Shown here: positions 10,803 to 22,600 of the stretch, piece by piece | Numbering within the stretch: position 1 is the stretch's first letter | How the letters are laid out: each line of letters opens with the position of its first letter | Origin: Eutypa lata | Taxonomy: Eukaryota; Ascomycota; Sordariomycetes; Xylariales; Diatrypaceae | Length of the DNA: 64,000 bases | NCBI GenBank assembly: GCA_022661535.1 | Contig: JAKULF010000003.1 | Span: 3,906,001-3,970,000, forward strand | Reading direction: 5' to 3' | Notes under the pieces: generated by a model | Seen by the model: the letters and a program-made list of their open reading frames with translations, nothing else | What the model was told of the DNA's origin: nothing | The model's database searches: none | Position numbers and translations under genes: made by a program

Positions 10803-12244
10803 ATGGTTAAAGAAACCAAGTTCTATGATGCGCTGGGCGTATGTTCTTTTGCCCTGCGCTTCTAAGTCGCTAAGAATACCATACTGACTATTGGTTATTA
10901 GGTCGCCCCGGGTGCGACAGACCAGGAGTTAAAGAAGGCCTACAAGACTGGTGCCCTAAAGTTCCATCCTGGTATGTAGAGTATATCTAGTTACTCATCA
11001 TCCTACAGCCTGCTAACTCTACTCGTCGTAGACAAGAACCGGGGCAACCCTGACGCGGAAGCAAAATTCAAGGAAATCTCACATGCCTATGAAATCCTAT
11101 CCGACTCCCAGAAGCGTTCTATCTACGACCAATATGGCGAAGCTGGTTTGGAAGGAGGTGCTGGGGGTGGTGGTATGGCTGCCGAGGACCTGTTCGCTCA
11201 ATTCTTCGGCGGCAGTTCCTTCGGCGGTGGTCTAGGTGGCATGTTCGGTGGTGGGATGCCGAACCGTGGACCCCCCAAGGCACGTACCATTCACCACACA
11301 CACAAGGTTTCCCTCGAGGACATCTACAGAGGCAAGGTCTCGAAGTTGGCGCTGCAGCGGTCTATCATCTGTTCTAAGTGTGAAGGTCGTGGTGGAAAGG
11401 AGGGCGCCGTCCGCCGATGCCCTGGTTGTGATGGCCATGGTATGAAGACCATGATGCGCCAGATGGGTCCTATGATCCAACGGTTCCAGACTGTCTGTCC
11501 CGACTGCAATGGCGAGGGCGAGATTATCAAGGAGAAGGACCGGTGCAAGGCCTGTGGTGGCAAGAAGACCGTTGTAGACCGCAAGGTTCTCCACGTCCAT
11601 GTCGACCGCGGTGTTAGAAGCGGTACCAAAGTCGAGTTCCGAGGCGAGGGTGACCAGGCTCCGGGTGTACAAGCTGGAGATGTCGTGTTCGAAATCGAGC
11701 AGAAGCCTCACCCGCGATTCACGCGGAAGGAAGACGACCTGCTTTACCGCGCTGACATCGAACTCGTTACTGCTCTGGCAGGAGGCATGATCTACATCGA
11801 GCATCTTGACGAGAGATGGTTGACTGTCGACATCCAGCCTGGCGAGGCTATAGCTCCTGGTATGTATAATATATACCAAACCGTATATGACAAGTCACGG
11901 ACACATTACTAATCTTATATTCAGGCACCGTCAAAATGCTCCGCGGCCAAGGTATGCCGTCACCCAGACATCACGATAACGGGAACATGTACATCGAATT
12001 CAATGTTAAGTTCCCTGAGCGCGGCTGGACCGACAATACGGCAGCCTTCGATTCGTTGCGGCAGATTCTCCCAGCTCCAGCCTTGGAGACTATCCCCCCT
12101 GCTGACGCTGTGACGGATCCTGTCGATCTGGAGGATCTCGACCATCAATCGCAGGCTAGAGGCTTCGGAGGTGGTCAACCTATGGACGAGGATGACGAAG
12201 ACGGACATCCTCATGCCGAGCGTGTGCAGTGCGCTTCTCAATAA
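10803..12244 (+). CDS. YDJ1: DnaJ/Hsp40 co-chaperone, Ydj1/Mas5 type (type I, farnesylated)
   Basis: Type I J-protein that stimulates Hsp70 ATPase in the cytosol and at ER and mitochondrial surfaces and delivers unfolded clients. Four exons (10803-10838, 10902-10971, 11032-11859, 11925-12244) give 417 aa. The J domain starts at [11 protein letters not shown] and its HPD motif (34-36) is rebuilt across intron 2. A Gly/Phe-rich linker (about 75-112) follows. Then come four CxxCxGxG-type zinc repeats from about residue 149 ([32 protein letters not shown]), the client-binding C-terminal domains, and a terminal CASQ box, the farnesylation signal known from yeast Ydj1. Length and order match the family. 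Introns have GTATGT donors. A candidate heat-shock element lies upstream at 10321. Confidence 0.97.
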
Positions 12245-13221
12245 AACTGCAATCTTGTGCACTAGGTTTTAGTCTACAGCCACCATGTGTAGCTGTAAGA
12301 GACCTGGCACTTTCACATAGATCGATCTAGGTAAAAGCCCTTGGGATCGGTCTGTGAAAGATAGCATTTACGGCGTGATGGATTAGGCGGATCCAGGACA
12401 TACATGATAGTTCGGCCAGGGGGTTTAGGATTTGCATGTTACGTTTGATGATGGGACGGGGAGGGTTGCCACGCAAAAGATATACTCGGTCTGTTAATTT
12501 TACTCTTTTTCCTTTTTCAGGCCATTGTGTTTAATCAATCACGACTCCCATGCTCGTTCCGGCTGGGGGTCGTCGGTTGGCACATCAGAAGAGTTTTCCT
12601 ATTGCAAGCTGGCGTTCAGACGGGGGAAATAGAGGAAATATGGGTTGACTCTTGCTTTACTTTTAATTGACATGATTGCATCCGGAATAATTCGTGCCGC
12701 GTGTATGGATTGATTTTCCAGTGACATAGCATTGCCCACCCAGAGTTCGTTAAATATATATGTGACTTGATTGTGATAATTCATTCATGTGTAGTTGGGT
12801 ATAGCGTTGTGCGTGACGAAAAAGGGTTGAAAAAAATGCCTTAAGCATGGTGCGTAAAGAAATAGTCTTGCGAGTGCAAGCCGGTAACAGACATCCCATA
12901 ATCATATTCATTATAGCCAGACCTACATACACACACGTATAACGCCGTCCCGTCCGCCTCCCCGTCGTCCCGCTAACTAAATAGCTGCAAGAGAGATGTG
13001 GGAAGACTTCTTTCTGTCTCGTCTAGAAACCATAGAAGGTCCCAAATATGGTACAATGAAAAGGGAAAACCCCCATCCTCTGAACGGAATAAGAAAAGGG
13101 GTTATGATGAGGAGCTAAGGAGGTGGGTAGGTAGGTAGATAAGTAATAATAATGATAAGTACCCCCCCCCCCCCCCTGATAAACCCGTCTTTCGTCAGCC
13201 CACATATAGGAGACACCCTAA
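12245..13221. other. Convergent intergenic region between the DnaJ and kinase genes
   Basis: About 1 kb shared by the 3' ends of two converging genes; no coding signal seen. It holds a run of 15 C at 13162-13176, which would be a poly-G tract in the kinase transcript if its 3' UTR reaches that far, and a small AATAAT-rich patch just before it. Confidence 0.6.
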
Positions 13222-14650
13222 CTACGGGCCATCGTCCTCAGGCAGCTCCTCGATGACCTCCTCGACCATCTCCATCAGCTCGTCGATATCGGGGCGTTCG
13301 CTCGGCTCGACGCTCAAGCACTGGCGCACGATATCCTTGATAGGCTCACTGATAACACCATCCCCTGCCCCACCACCCCCAGCACTACCACCACCACCAC
13401 CACCACCGCCGCCGCCAGCCGCACCAGCAGCATTGCTCTTCCCCTTATTCATCATCCCCCCGCCACCGGTGGTATTCTGGCGGCGCGGCGGGCCCTCGTC
13501 GGGGAAGCGCCAGTCGCCGCCGAGGACGCACATGCTGAGGCTGCCGCCGGTCTCGTCGCTGCGGGCCTCGAAGGGCGACTTGCCGACGAGGCAGGCGTAG
13601 AGGGTGCAGCCCAGCGACCAGACGTCGACCTCGGGCCCGACGACCGACCCCGTCTTGACGTCGAACAGCTCCGGCGCCCGGTACGGCATCGTGCTGTGCT
13701 CGGCCGCCGTGTCCTGCGTCGCGATCGCGAGCGACCGCGACGTGATGGCCAGGGGCGACTCCGCCACCGAGCCCAGGTCCATCAGGATCGGCTCCGAGCC
13801 GCTGTCCGCTATCATGATGTTGCCTGTGCGCGTGTGTGTAATCGGTTAGAATGTGTGTGTGGGATGGGAAAGGGGGGGTTTCCTTGAGTGAGTAAGGGAA
13901 TATTAATGGACCGTACATACCGGGTTTGATGTCGCGATGCGCGTATGACCTCCGCTCTCCTGGCGCCACAACCTCTTCATCTATCATCAGTGGCCTCGCC
14001 TGCTCCGTCTCGTCATCGGCATCAGTGGCCGCGACAGCTCTGTTCCTCCTATTATTATTGTTGTTGTTGTTGTTGTTCTTATTATTGTTATTCGCGTTCC
14101 GCCCATCGACGTCGTCCTCCTCGCCGGCTTTCGGGTTCCCGGGCTCCATGCGCTCGCCGCGGGGCGGGCCGCGGTACTGGTGCATGGCCTTGAGGGCGCG
14201 GCAGACACCGAGGAAGAGGTGCATGAGCTCGCGCTCGGGGAAGCGGGTGTGGTTGACGAGGTTGGCGTTGATGATGTCCTGCAGGTTGCCCCGGCGGTAG
14301 TAGGGGAGGAGCACGTAGACGGTCTTGGCGTCGGCGTCGGAGCGGTCCTGGGCGACGGAGTAGTCGACGGCGTGGATGATGCCCGGGACGTGGGCGAAGG
14401 TCTTGTAGGCCTCGACCTCGCGCATGGCCTGCTGCACCGACTCGGCCCCGAACGGGCACCGGATCTTCTTGAGCGCGAACAGCTCGGCCGTCGCCGTGTC
14501 CTGCACCAGGTACACGTAGCTGAACCCGCCCTCGCCCAGCAGCCGCAGGATCTTGAACGACCGGCTGTTGATCTTCAGCGTGGGCGACCCGGGGAAGCAG
14601 TTCAGGCAGTTCCCCAGCGAGTAGACGAGGTCTAGCAGCATCTGCGCCAT
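13222..14650 (-). CDS. ENV7: Serine/threonine protein kinase, STK16/Env7 (NAK) family
   Basis: Likely membrane-associated kinase of the vacuole/Golgi system, 443 aa, by analogy with yeast Env7 and human STK16. Exons 14650-13921 and 13823-13222 are joined by a 97-nt intron (GTATGT..CACAG) that falls just after HRDIKP. Visible parts: an N-terminal Cys-rich patch NCLNCFPGSP, a likely palmitoylation site as in Env7; the glycine loop GEGGFSYVY (39-47); Lys61 in FALKKI; HRDIKPGN with catalytic Asp240; DLG (259-261) in place of DFG, as is usual in STK16; and YRAPELF. Two low-complexity inserts break the fold: an acidic/poly-Asn segment of about 70 residues just before HRD, and a poly-Gly segment near residues 360-400. 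Converges with the DnaJ gene and diverges from TRM82. Fold and subfamily are firm; localisation is inferred. Confidence 0.9.
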
Positions 14651-15569
14651 GGTTGTTTGTTCGTTCGTTCGTTCGTTCTTTATGTATTTAATTGTATCCC
14701 CCCCTTATGACAGACAGCCCAATCTCAAGTTTGTATATTCGGATCCCTTTCTCTTATAAGGCGTGCGTTTTTTGGTTTCTCGTCGATGGGGCGCATTCGT
14801 GATTGTTACAGGTAGTCAGAGCTCCAGTAGGGTGCAGCTAACAGCTTTCTATATGTTATGTAGTAGGTAGTTAGGTAAGTATGTACAATACAAGTCGTAA
14901 GCTTTTCCCACTATGCAGTCAAAAACAAAAACAATTAAATCGCTGAAGTCATCAATGTAACAAATATCAAATAGTGTTCGAATCGGAAATTGTAATGTTG
15001 CGTAGTAGTTTTAACTAAGTAGCGAATATCTGATCTGATGTTTTACTTTGGTTCAGAAAGACGAAGTGAAGTGTCTCTATCTCTCTAGCTGCGCCACGAA
15101 TTGCCGCGAAGCTAATTAGTTAAGTAGAGGTAGTAATTAACTAAATCAGGTAGTTTAACTAGTGACATGCTGATAGTGCAGATAAGACAGGACAGGGGTT
15201 TTACATCTAAGATCCAGTGCCAATGATAGTCATCGATACTTGCATATTCTACTTTAGTTCCATATTTTCCACAACTTAGACTTGATTTTGGTGACTCGGA
15301 AGGTTAGTTACTGCAGCCGCCATCCTAACAATCCATAGCAGGAGTTAAACTGGCTTCTAGATAGAAGTTCTTAATCGGGTGGCATATTTCCGGAAATTTA
15401 GGGATATCTCGTATATACCAAATAGTTTCCTGTTGGTAGTGATACTTACTGCCTCGATTCTCGCAAAAGGCTTGTCTGGCACGTCCCGAGTATCTCAAAA
15501 ATTTTCATTTCCTACATAGATTTAACTACTATAAAAAGGAATTTACATCCTGGCCTCACATACCACGCC
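14651..15569. other. Divergent promoter region between the kinase and TRM82
   Basis: About 0.9 kb with no coding signal. It has a TTCG tetranucleotide run just upstream of the kinase ATG and a TATAAAAAG at 15530-15538, about 30 bp before the TRM82 ATG. That is too close to the start codon to be a confident TATA box. Confidence 0.5.
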
Positions 15570-17282
15570 ATGGTCCTTCCATATCAATGCGTCAGCCCGC
15601 TTGGGAAGGGCACCATATTGTGTGGCTCGAAAGGGACCAGCATCTACACATTTGATACCGAATCTCATACCTTGCTCTCGTCCTGGTCTCACCCCCTTTC
15701 GGGTAAGAGCAAACCGAAGGTCGACGTTGGTGAGGTTGGGACACCCGCTGAGCAAGAGTCAGACCAACCGCCATCCAAGAAACGGAAGTTAGAATCGAAT
15801 GGGGAAGACAGGGCAGGAGAAGACCAGGAAGCTGAGACGCCTGCCGAGAATGCAGCACCACCAGCCAACGGCAAAGGTCGAGGGAAGAAACCAAAGCAAA
15901 AGCCGAAGCAGCCAGCCCCTCGACCTCAGGAGCAGCCTTTTGTGATCCTCGTTACAGCGACTAGTGATGGGAGCCATATCGTTGCTGTCACTGGACAGGA
16001 CAAGACCCTGTGGGTATTGGAGCATGATGGTAAAGGTGGTTTGAAGGAATTAAGTCAGCGGTATGGGCTACCCTCCTCGCGATTAGATAGTTATCTAACA
16101 ATTCACAGACCCATGCCAAAAAGACCCAGTTCTATCACACTCACAGCTGATGGGAAGTCAATACTATGTGCTGACAAATTCGGGGATGTCTATTCGCTGC
16201 CACTCATCCCATCATCTACCTCTGCTACTTCAGGGGCTAGCAATGCTTCGACCCCTGCATCGACTCCGGCGCCGCAACCAGATAAGCCAAAGGGTGCCAA
16301 CAAATTCACCGTGCACTCCAAGAGGAATCTAAGGGCCCTAGAAGAACAAGAGAAGAGTCGAAACTCCGGAAACGACACACCCAAGGAAGGCCCCAGCTAT
16401 GAACACGAGCTCATCATCGGCCACGTCTCCATGCTCACCGCAGTCGTTCTAGCTAACTTGAAAGGCAAAACCTACATCTTCACCGCTGACCGCGATGAGC
16501 ACATTCGCGTTTCCCGGGGGATACCACAAGCGTACGTCATCGAGAGTTACTGCCTCGGCCACAACGCCTTTATAGGTGCCCTTTGCACCCCCGTCTCGCA
16601 ACCCGAGATCCTCATCTCAGGGGGCGGAGACAACGAGCTATTCGTATGGGACTGGTTGGCTGGCAAGTTGCTCCGCAAGGTTGATCTACTCTCTCATGTT
16701 CAGGGTATCGTCGCCGATGCCCAGAAAATCGCCGTCTCCGCGCTCTATTCCTATCCCACAGAGGGGGGCTCTCATGTCGTCACCATTTGTGAACGGTAAG
16801 AACCCCATCTCATCATTGAAACGGATCTCTCTTCTAACAATTAACTGCGTAGCGTGCCCGGGATCTTCATTTTCGAGCTACAGCACAACACCCTCGTCCA
16901 CGTCCAGACTGTACAACTGACCGGCAACCCCCTGGACATCACCATACTCGGCACCGAGGACCAGCCGTTGAAACTCGCCGTTGCCGTGGACCCGATTCCC
17001 GGCGCTGCTGCCGATGATGGCGATAAGGTGGATCCGTCACTCCTGACGCTCGACGTGGATAACAGCGGCAAAGTCTCTGCGCCAAACGCCCTGTTTCCGA
17101 CAGTGGAGGTGGCGGACGAGGATGTCACGCGGGAGGAGCTCGACAAGATCCTCTACACAGTTGAGAATCTGCGAAAGACCGAGTTCGAGGACCGTGATGT
17201 GGATGAGCCGCCTGCGAAAGGGTCAGTTGTCAGCCAGGGAGAAGGAGGAACCGATCCTATGGACGTCGGCGAGGCGGCGTGA
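15570..17282 (+). CDS. TRM82: tRNA (guanine-N7)-methyltransferase non-catalytic subunit Trm82 (WDR4-like)
   Basis: WD-repeat partner of Trm8. The complex makes m7G46 in tRNAs, and this subunit stabilises the catalytic one. Exons 15570-16795 and 16853-17282 (57-nt intron, GTAAGA..CGTAG) give 551 aa. The protein opens with MVLPYQCVSPLGKG and has WD-like blades, with FVILVTATSDGSHIVAVTG, ILCADKFGDVYSLPL and LISGGGDNELFVWDW as the clearest. The Trm82 signature ADRDEHIRVSRG followed by IESYCLGHNAFI is present. A Lys/Glu-rich linker (about 45-115) with KKRK and KGRGKKPKQKPK may be a nuclear localisation signal. The tail is acidic. It is longer than the yeast protein because of the linkers, as is common in filamentous fungi. 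Confidence 0.93.
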
Positions 17283-17526
17283 ATATTGGCATGTCCACAC
17301 CGCGAAATGCAAGGGGGTGGAATGATAGGAAAAGACACCATGGAAGGCTTGTGTACGTGGTGGTGTAGTTGTATATCAATTCAACTATGGCAGTTAGCCC
17401 AATTTAGCCTGCCCTCCTCGGTCTCGGCCAAAAGCGCGTAATTGATATCTAGTCTGCCACTACCTATGGCGAATATTCCTTTATAACCCTTCCCAAGTCC
17501 CTAATGACGTCCACCTACGTTATGGG

Positions 17527-17676
17527 CTAAGGAGCTCCCTTGATACCTTCCTTAGAGTAGACTCGTTCTTCGACCCCAATATCCTCGTTCCTACACGTAG
17601 AACTAGAGTCAGCGAGTGAACGTGTATACCAATGGCGTTAAACACAGACCCAGACACACAGCCCAAGGAGATCAAG

Positions 17677-17712
<36 letters not shown>

Positions 17713-18600
17713 AAAAGAAAAAGCTTACCAAACCTCCGGCTTCTCACCGATGAACTTTTCCATCAGGTCCCTGCACTCCGCCGAGTCGACGACGACGACC
17801 TCGACGCCGCGCTGCCGCAGGTACGTCTCGCCTCCCAGGAAGGTTTTGTTCTCGCCGATGACAACACGCGAGATGCCGTACAGTAGGCATGCGCCGGTGC
17901 CTTTTTGTTTTTATTTTCATGACGTTAGATAGATAGATAAATAGCTACGTAGGTAGTAATGCGTAGTTTTAGGTCTTAGTTGAAAGTGGAAGAGGAAACG
18001 TGACGTACACATGTCGCATGGCGAAAGCGTAGTGTACATACTACTTCCCTTGTACGCCGAGGACGGCAGGCGGCCTGCGTTCTGGAGACAAAAGGTCTCT
18101 CCCTATGTTGTATTTGGATTTTCAACATAGGTAGTTACGTGGTAGGTAGGTAGGTAGGTAGGTATAAAGCCGTTGGTACAATAAATAGTATTATACAGCA
18201 TAATACAGCTAGCTTCCAAAGCCCCTTGCGTAGACAAAAGCGGTGCACATGACATAGGTACATCCATACACCATCTCCAGCGAAACAATTGATCATATTA
18301 TTTAAGTACGCAATAAGAGACAGATTGGACTTACGTGAAGAATCGGATTGCCGTTCTGGACCCTCATATTGCGCCCGCGGCCCAGGACTTTCCCGTCAGC
18401 GGCCACAAGGACGGCGCCAATCTACAACGACCGCAGGTGCCGTCGTCATCAGAAACCACACACATAGCCCTTGATACAGATATAGGCAGGCAGGCAGGCA
18501 GGAAAGTACATAGGTAATTTCTACTAACCGGTATGCCGCCCTCTTGGTACCCGATGGTGGCCTCTTCGAGGGCGAGAGCTAAGCCTTTCTCGTCGTCCAT
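17527..18600 (-). CDS. FCY1: Cytosine deaminase (fungal Fcy1 type)
   Basis: Zinc enzyme that deaminates cytosine to uracil in pyrimidine salvage; the fungal type also acts on 5-fluorocytosine. Five exons (18600-18529, 18421-18335, 18102-18009, 17900-17729, 17590-17527) give 162 aa, close to the yeast 158. The zinc site is complete: His53-Gly-Glu55, with His53 ending exon 2 and Glu55 in exon 3, and PCDMC with Cys82 and Cys85, where Cys85 is split by intron 3. Other family marks are ATIGYQEGGIPIG, YTTLSPCDMC, GISRVVIGENKTF and the C-terminal EVWNEDIG. Introns 1, 2 and 4 carry CAGG, TAGG and TA/TG microsatellites. It converges with TRM82, with only 244 bp between the stops. All splice phases agree; I regard the product as certain. 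Confidence 0.96.
17677..17712. repeat. (TA)n(TG)n microsatellite inside FCY1 intron 4
   Basis: About nine TA units run straight into about nine TG units (+ strand), just downstream of the FCY1 exon 4 donor at 17728. The transcript therefore carries a CA then UA tract a few bases into the intron. Confidence 0.9.
18138..18163. repeat. TAGG tetranucleotide microsatellite inside FCY1 intron 2
   Basis: At least five GGTA/TAGG units in a row on the + strand, between FCY1 exons 2 and 3. A second, CAGG-type run sits in intron 1 near 18486-18502. Confidence 0.85.
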
Positions 18601-19658
18601 TGGTTAGTGCTGTGTGTCGTCTGTTCGTTCGTGTGTAACTTGGTTGATCAGATCAGATCATGGAACTCGAATCCTTTAGTTAGTTAGTTGGTTAGGTTCG
18701 ACGCTTTGTAAATACGTAGGTAGTTGATGGCAAAACGCTCAACGGCTTTTATCGAACTTTACCTATCTATCAACTTATCATCCCCCCCCCCCCCCTGCCG
18801 CTCCGCTCTATAGACCAGCTCCCCCACCCCACCTTTTATCATAAAGAGGAGTAACTAACTAGTTAACTACCGTAGCTAGAAGAGAACGACCCAGATAGCA
18901 AGTTGGCACTGATAGGGTGTTAACTATAAATGTTGAAGTCGCCATTGAGACGCCACCCTTTCAGTTGCTTTTTAAAATAAACGAGAAGAAGCAAAAGGGT
19001 GCGGTTAACATCAAAGTTGTCTTGTCGAGTCCTACGTGAAGGATGAATACGGAACTGGCTAACTTGTACAACAACACAATACCATTAAGAAACACTATGG
19101 CTATATGAAAAGCAACGCGAGTAAGATATAAATATTGAATGCATTAATGAATTATAAGAGTCCCAGAGTATAGTCTGATGTCTATCTCATTTCACCGGTG
19201 GACGCCGGGCGACGAAACCTGTCAATGCCTCGGTTTTCGCTACCGAAAGTACAATATAAACGTTGTGATTGTAAACACGGTATTCTAACAAGTCTCCCGA
19301 ATTTTCCCCATCTTCATCCAGGCAGGATAGAATTTCCCTTAAAACGCCTTTCTTCTTGTCCGTCTAACTCTGATGCACAAAACCTGCCTCGGCTATCATC
19401 ATCATCATCAGTTATAGTGAGCGATGTCCACACTTTCCCCCGAAACCACAAACCAATGACTACTGTACAATTGCGAGCCGCCCACGAGACAATGATCTTC
19501 GCACATTTGCAAAAACATCGGTACAAATTCCGGTCCTTTGCTGAATGTGTTTAATCTGAACAATACTGCTCCCAAGCGCCAAATCTGTAGGTATCACCCT
19601 ACAGAACCCAGTGTGGCCCCAGCCAAAATAAACGCCGTGAAAGAAAATGCTCCATGGA
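18601..19658. other. Intergenic region between FCY1 and SNT2
   Basis: About 1.06 kb. The left part is the FCY1 promoter and has a 14-C run at 18782-18795. The right part is the SNT2 3' flank. No coding signal supported. Confidence 0.6.
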
Positions 19659-22600
19659 TCACAAAAGGAGATTACGCAACGACGGGCTCGCACTCGCCCC
19701 GCTCGGAGGGCGGCCTTCGTTAGGTCGCGTAGGAGGGTTATTATTCACACCTTGTTCGCGGTTCATTGAGAATCCGTCTCTAGAGACCGGCGGACTGCCG
19801 TGCGGGGTCGAAAATGGAGAACGCTGGGGAATTAGTCCCTGGGAAAATGAATGTTCGGAAGCCTGAGCGGGCGGCCCGCCGTTTGTGAGATTATGGAGTG
19901 AGTGGTGTGTAGGATGGTGATAAGATGCTAGATACGAAGACGAGCCGTTTGGAACCGACGGCGGACCGCGTCTTGGTGGTGACGGCGGTATCCCATTGAC
20001 CATCGGCTGCCCCAACCCGTGCTGAGGTGGCGGTGCCTGGTGGTGAGCTAAGCGAGCTATCGGCGGTGGCCGAAGCTCTCGAAGTGCATTATGGTGAACA
20101 CCACCATTCATTTGATGCACCGGGGCCTGATGTTGTTGGGTTGTGCCACGGTGCCAGTCGCTATAAGTGTTCGGAGGGCCAAAATGATGAGGAGGCATAG
20201 TGGCCGGGTGCACAGGTGCCGCCATTGGGCTAGGTCCAGTATGGGGAGGATTGAGTGGCATAGGTGGGGGAGGAACTCCGCTAGGCGCATGTAGAGGGGT
20301 GGCTATGACCGGTGTTGGCCCGGCTTGGCTCGATGGTGCTTGGACAATTGGAGCTCGCGGTCCCCAGGGGGTTCCAAGCTCAGAAAGTCGGTTGACAGCA
20401 TGCGAAACATGTGATGGGGGGCTTGTCAGAGCCGTGGCGGTTGGTAAAGGAGCCCTCGAGTGCTCAACTATGGGTAGTGTATCGACTAAGGGCGGTGCAT
20501 GAAGCGCAGGTTTCCGCCCGGCTACCTTGCATTTGTGGCATTGGAAGCTCCTTTGGGCCATAAATTTCTGAGCCTCGCTTCCAAGGCTTCCATATTGTCC
20601 ATTCGCAAGGATCTTTTCCTGGTCTTTATCTACCGGCCACCATTTTGGGCTTACATCAATTCCACAGGTAATGCAGACCCTGTCGCCACTCTGGGGGGAA
20701 GAGGTCGAATCGGAATGGTTCTCGATCGAGGAGGCTCTCTGTGCTGACGTACCATTCGGAATAGTTGTTGTTGATTGCCTTCGGTGGGTGGTGGTACTTG
20801 TGCTATTTGTTGACACGACCGTCGTAGTCTTTGTAGCAAGGTTTACCAAGTTGGCTTTTCGTACAGTCCCTGTTAGGGTGAGATCCGCTTGTTTGAAGTT
20901 CTGTACATATAATTGCAAAGCATTGAGTTCTTGTTTGGTATCGCTTTGATTGACCAGATCATGCATGCGATGCACCACAGTCCGTGTTGGGATATGCTCC
21001 TTACACCAAATGGCAGCCGACATTGATCCCGTTTCTCCGTTGATAGTTACAATGTTATGTTGATCTCGCCTAGAGCCTTTAACTGGTGTAACTTCGAATC
21101 CAAGGAGGTAGCCATTCTTATGGGCACATTCTACGTGGACTTCAAGGGATTAGTAACTTCACCTGTTCGATCCTGCTAGGTAGAAGAATAACTTACCAGG
21201 AGCACGACAATGGTGGCAAGCTACACAAGCACCACCTTTCTGCTTACATGCCTTGCAGAACTCGTCATATCTCACACGTGGTATAGAGGGGATACCCTCT
21301 GATGGGCTCAACGCCTTAGCGTTGCCAAACTTGACTTCAGGTGTAAACACTGCGCAAGTGACATGAACCCAGTTATTGTCGGCGGTCCTCTTCAAGGGTT
21401 CCCTGGGATTAAGTGGCCGATTCATTTCCTCTTGTTTTTTACGCCAGTATTCTGCAGCTTTCTGGGCAGCCTCACGCTCAATACGCTCCTTCTCTCTTTC
21501 CTTTTCGGTTTTCTTCTTGTGCGTGTTCTTAGGCGGTTCCACAAAGTCATGCTCTGTGAACTCCACAGGGCAGAGGACACAGTTGTACTCCTAATCAATG
21601 ATGTTTAGTATTTCATATATCGAAATAGCATATGAAGATGAACTCACAATGGAGACCTGAGGATTCTTATCGTTGAGACACATATCGCAAGTCCATTTTC
21701 CTGGCTGCCTGTTGTCGATGATACCATAACACTTACGATGGACAGTAAGCCTACATTCTTTGCATGAGATATGACTTTGGTCCCCAGTAGGATTCATCTG
21801 ATTGCATATTGCGCAAGGTAATATGCGCGGTCTGGGGATCTCAGGAGCTGGAGGAGGTGGCGCTGGTTTCTCTACTGCCTTTTCTACCTTTTCTGCCTTT
21901 TCTTTCTTCTTCGGTTGGGCATGGCTAGCTGAAGCATCGGATTTTGGGCTATGCGGCTCGATATCTTTAGTAGCACTGGTTTTCAGCTTCTTCCGCGGCT
22001 GTTGCGTCTCAGTGCTAACAGGCTGCGTGGGCGTTGCAACAGCGCTGGCTTGCGTAGCTGTTGGAGTTGGGGTGTTGTAAACCGTCATGCTCATCATCTC
22101 GTTAGCTGCGGTAAGCTCCTTCAACAACTCCTCGTCAACTCTTCGCTTCCAAGATCGGCCACCGGCAGCAGCAACTTTTTTGGCTAGATCTTCCAGGTCT
22201 TCCCATTGGATTGCATATCGACGCCATAGCTCAGCGCAGCGGCGACACAGAGCTGCAATGTGTTGGATCCTGTCCTTATTCTTACCCCCGCCTTCAGTGA
22301 GGAAGACAGGACCGCCCGCGGGTGCTCGGCGCCATTGTCTAGAGGATTTGGTGGAACAAAACTTGCACATAAACGTTCTCTTGCGCTCAAGCGCCTTCTC
22401 CGTATCGAAGGCTGAATCGTCATGACCATCTGCAACATCGTCTTGGAGCTTATTGGCATTAGCCTCAGCTATCTTGGCCTCCTTCTTGCCTTTGCGTGTC
22501 GCGAAATTGCCCCAAATTTGTTTACCCCGTTGAGTCTTCTTCCAAGTATAATAGAATCGAACAATGCGACGGTGCTCGACCGTTTTTACATGCTTCGTCG

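Noticed and set aside
14180..14635. 151-codon plus-strand frame opposite the kinase
   Set aside because: Val/Asp/Gly-rich antisense shadow produced by GC-rich codons of the kinase gene.
18138..18163. CRISPR-like direct repeats
   Set aside because: Contiguous tetranucleotide microsatellite without spacers, inside an intron of a eukaryotic gene.
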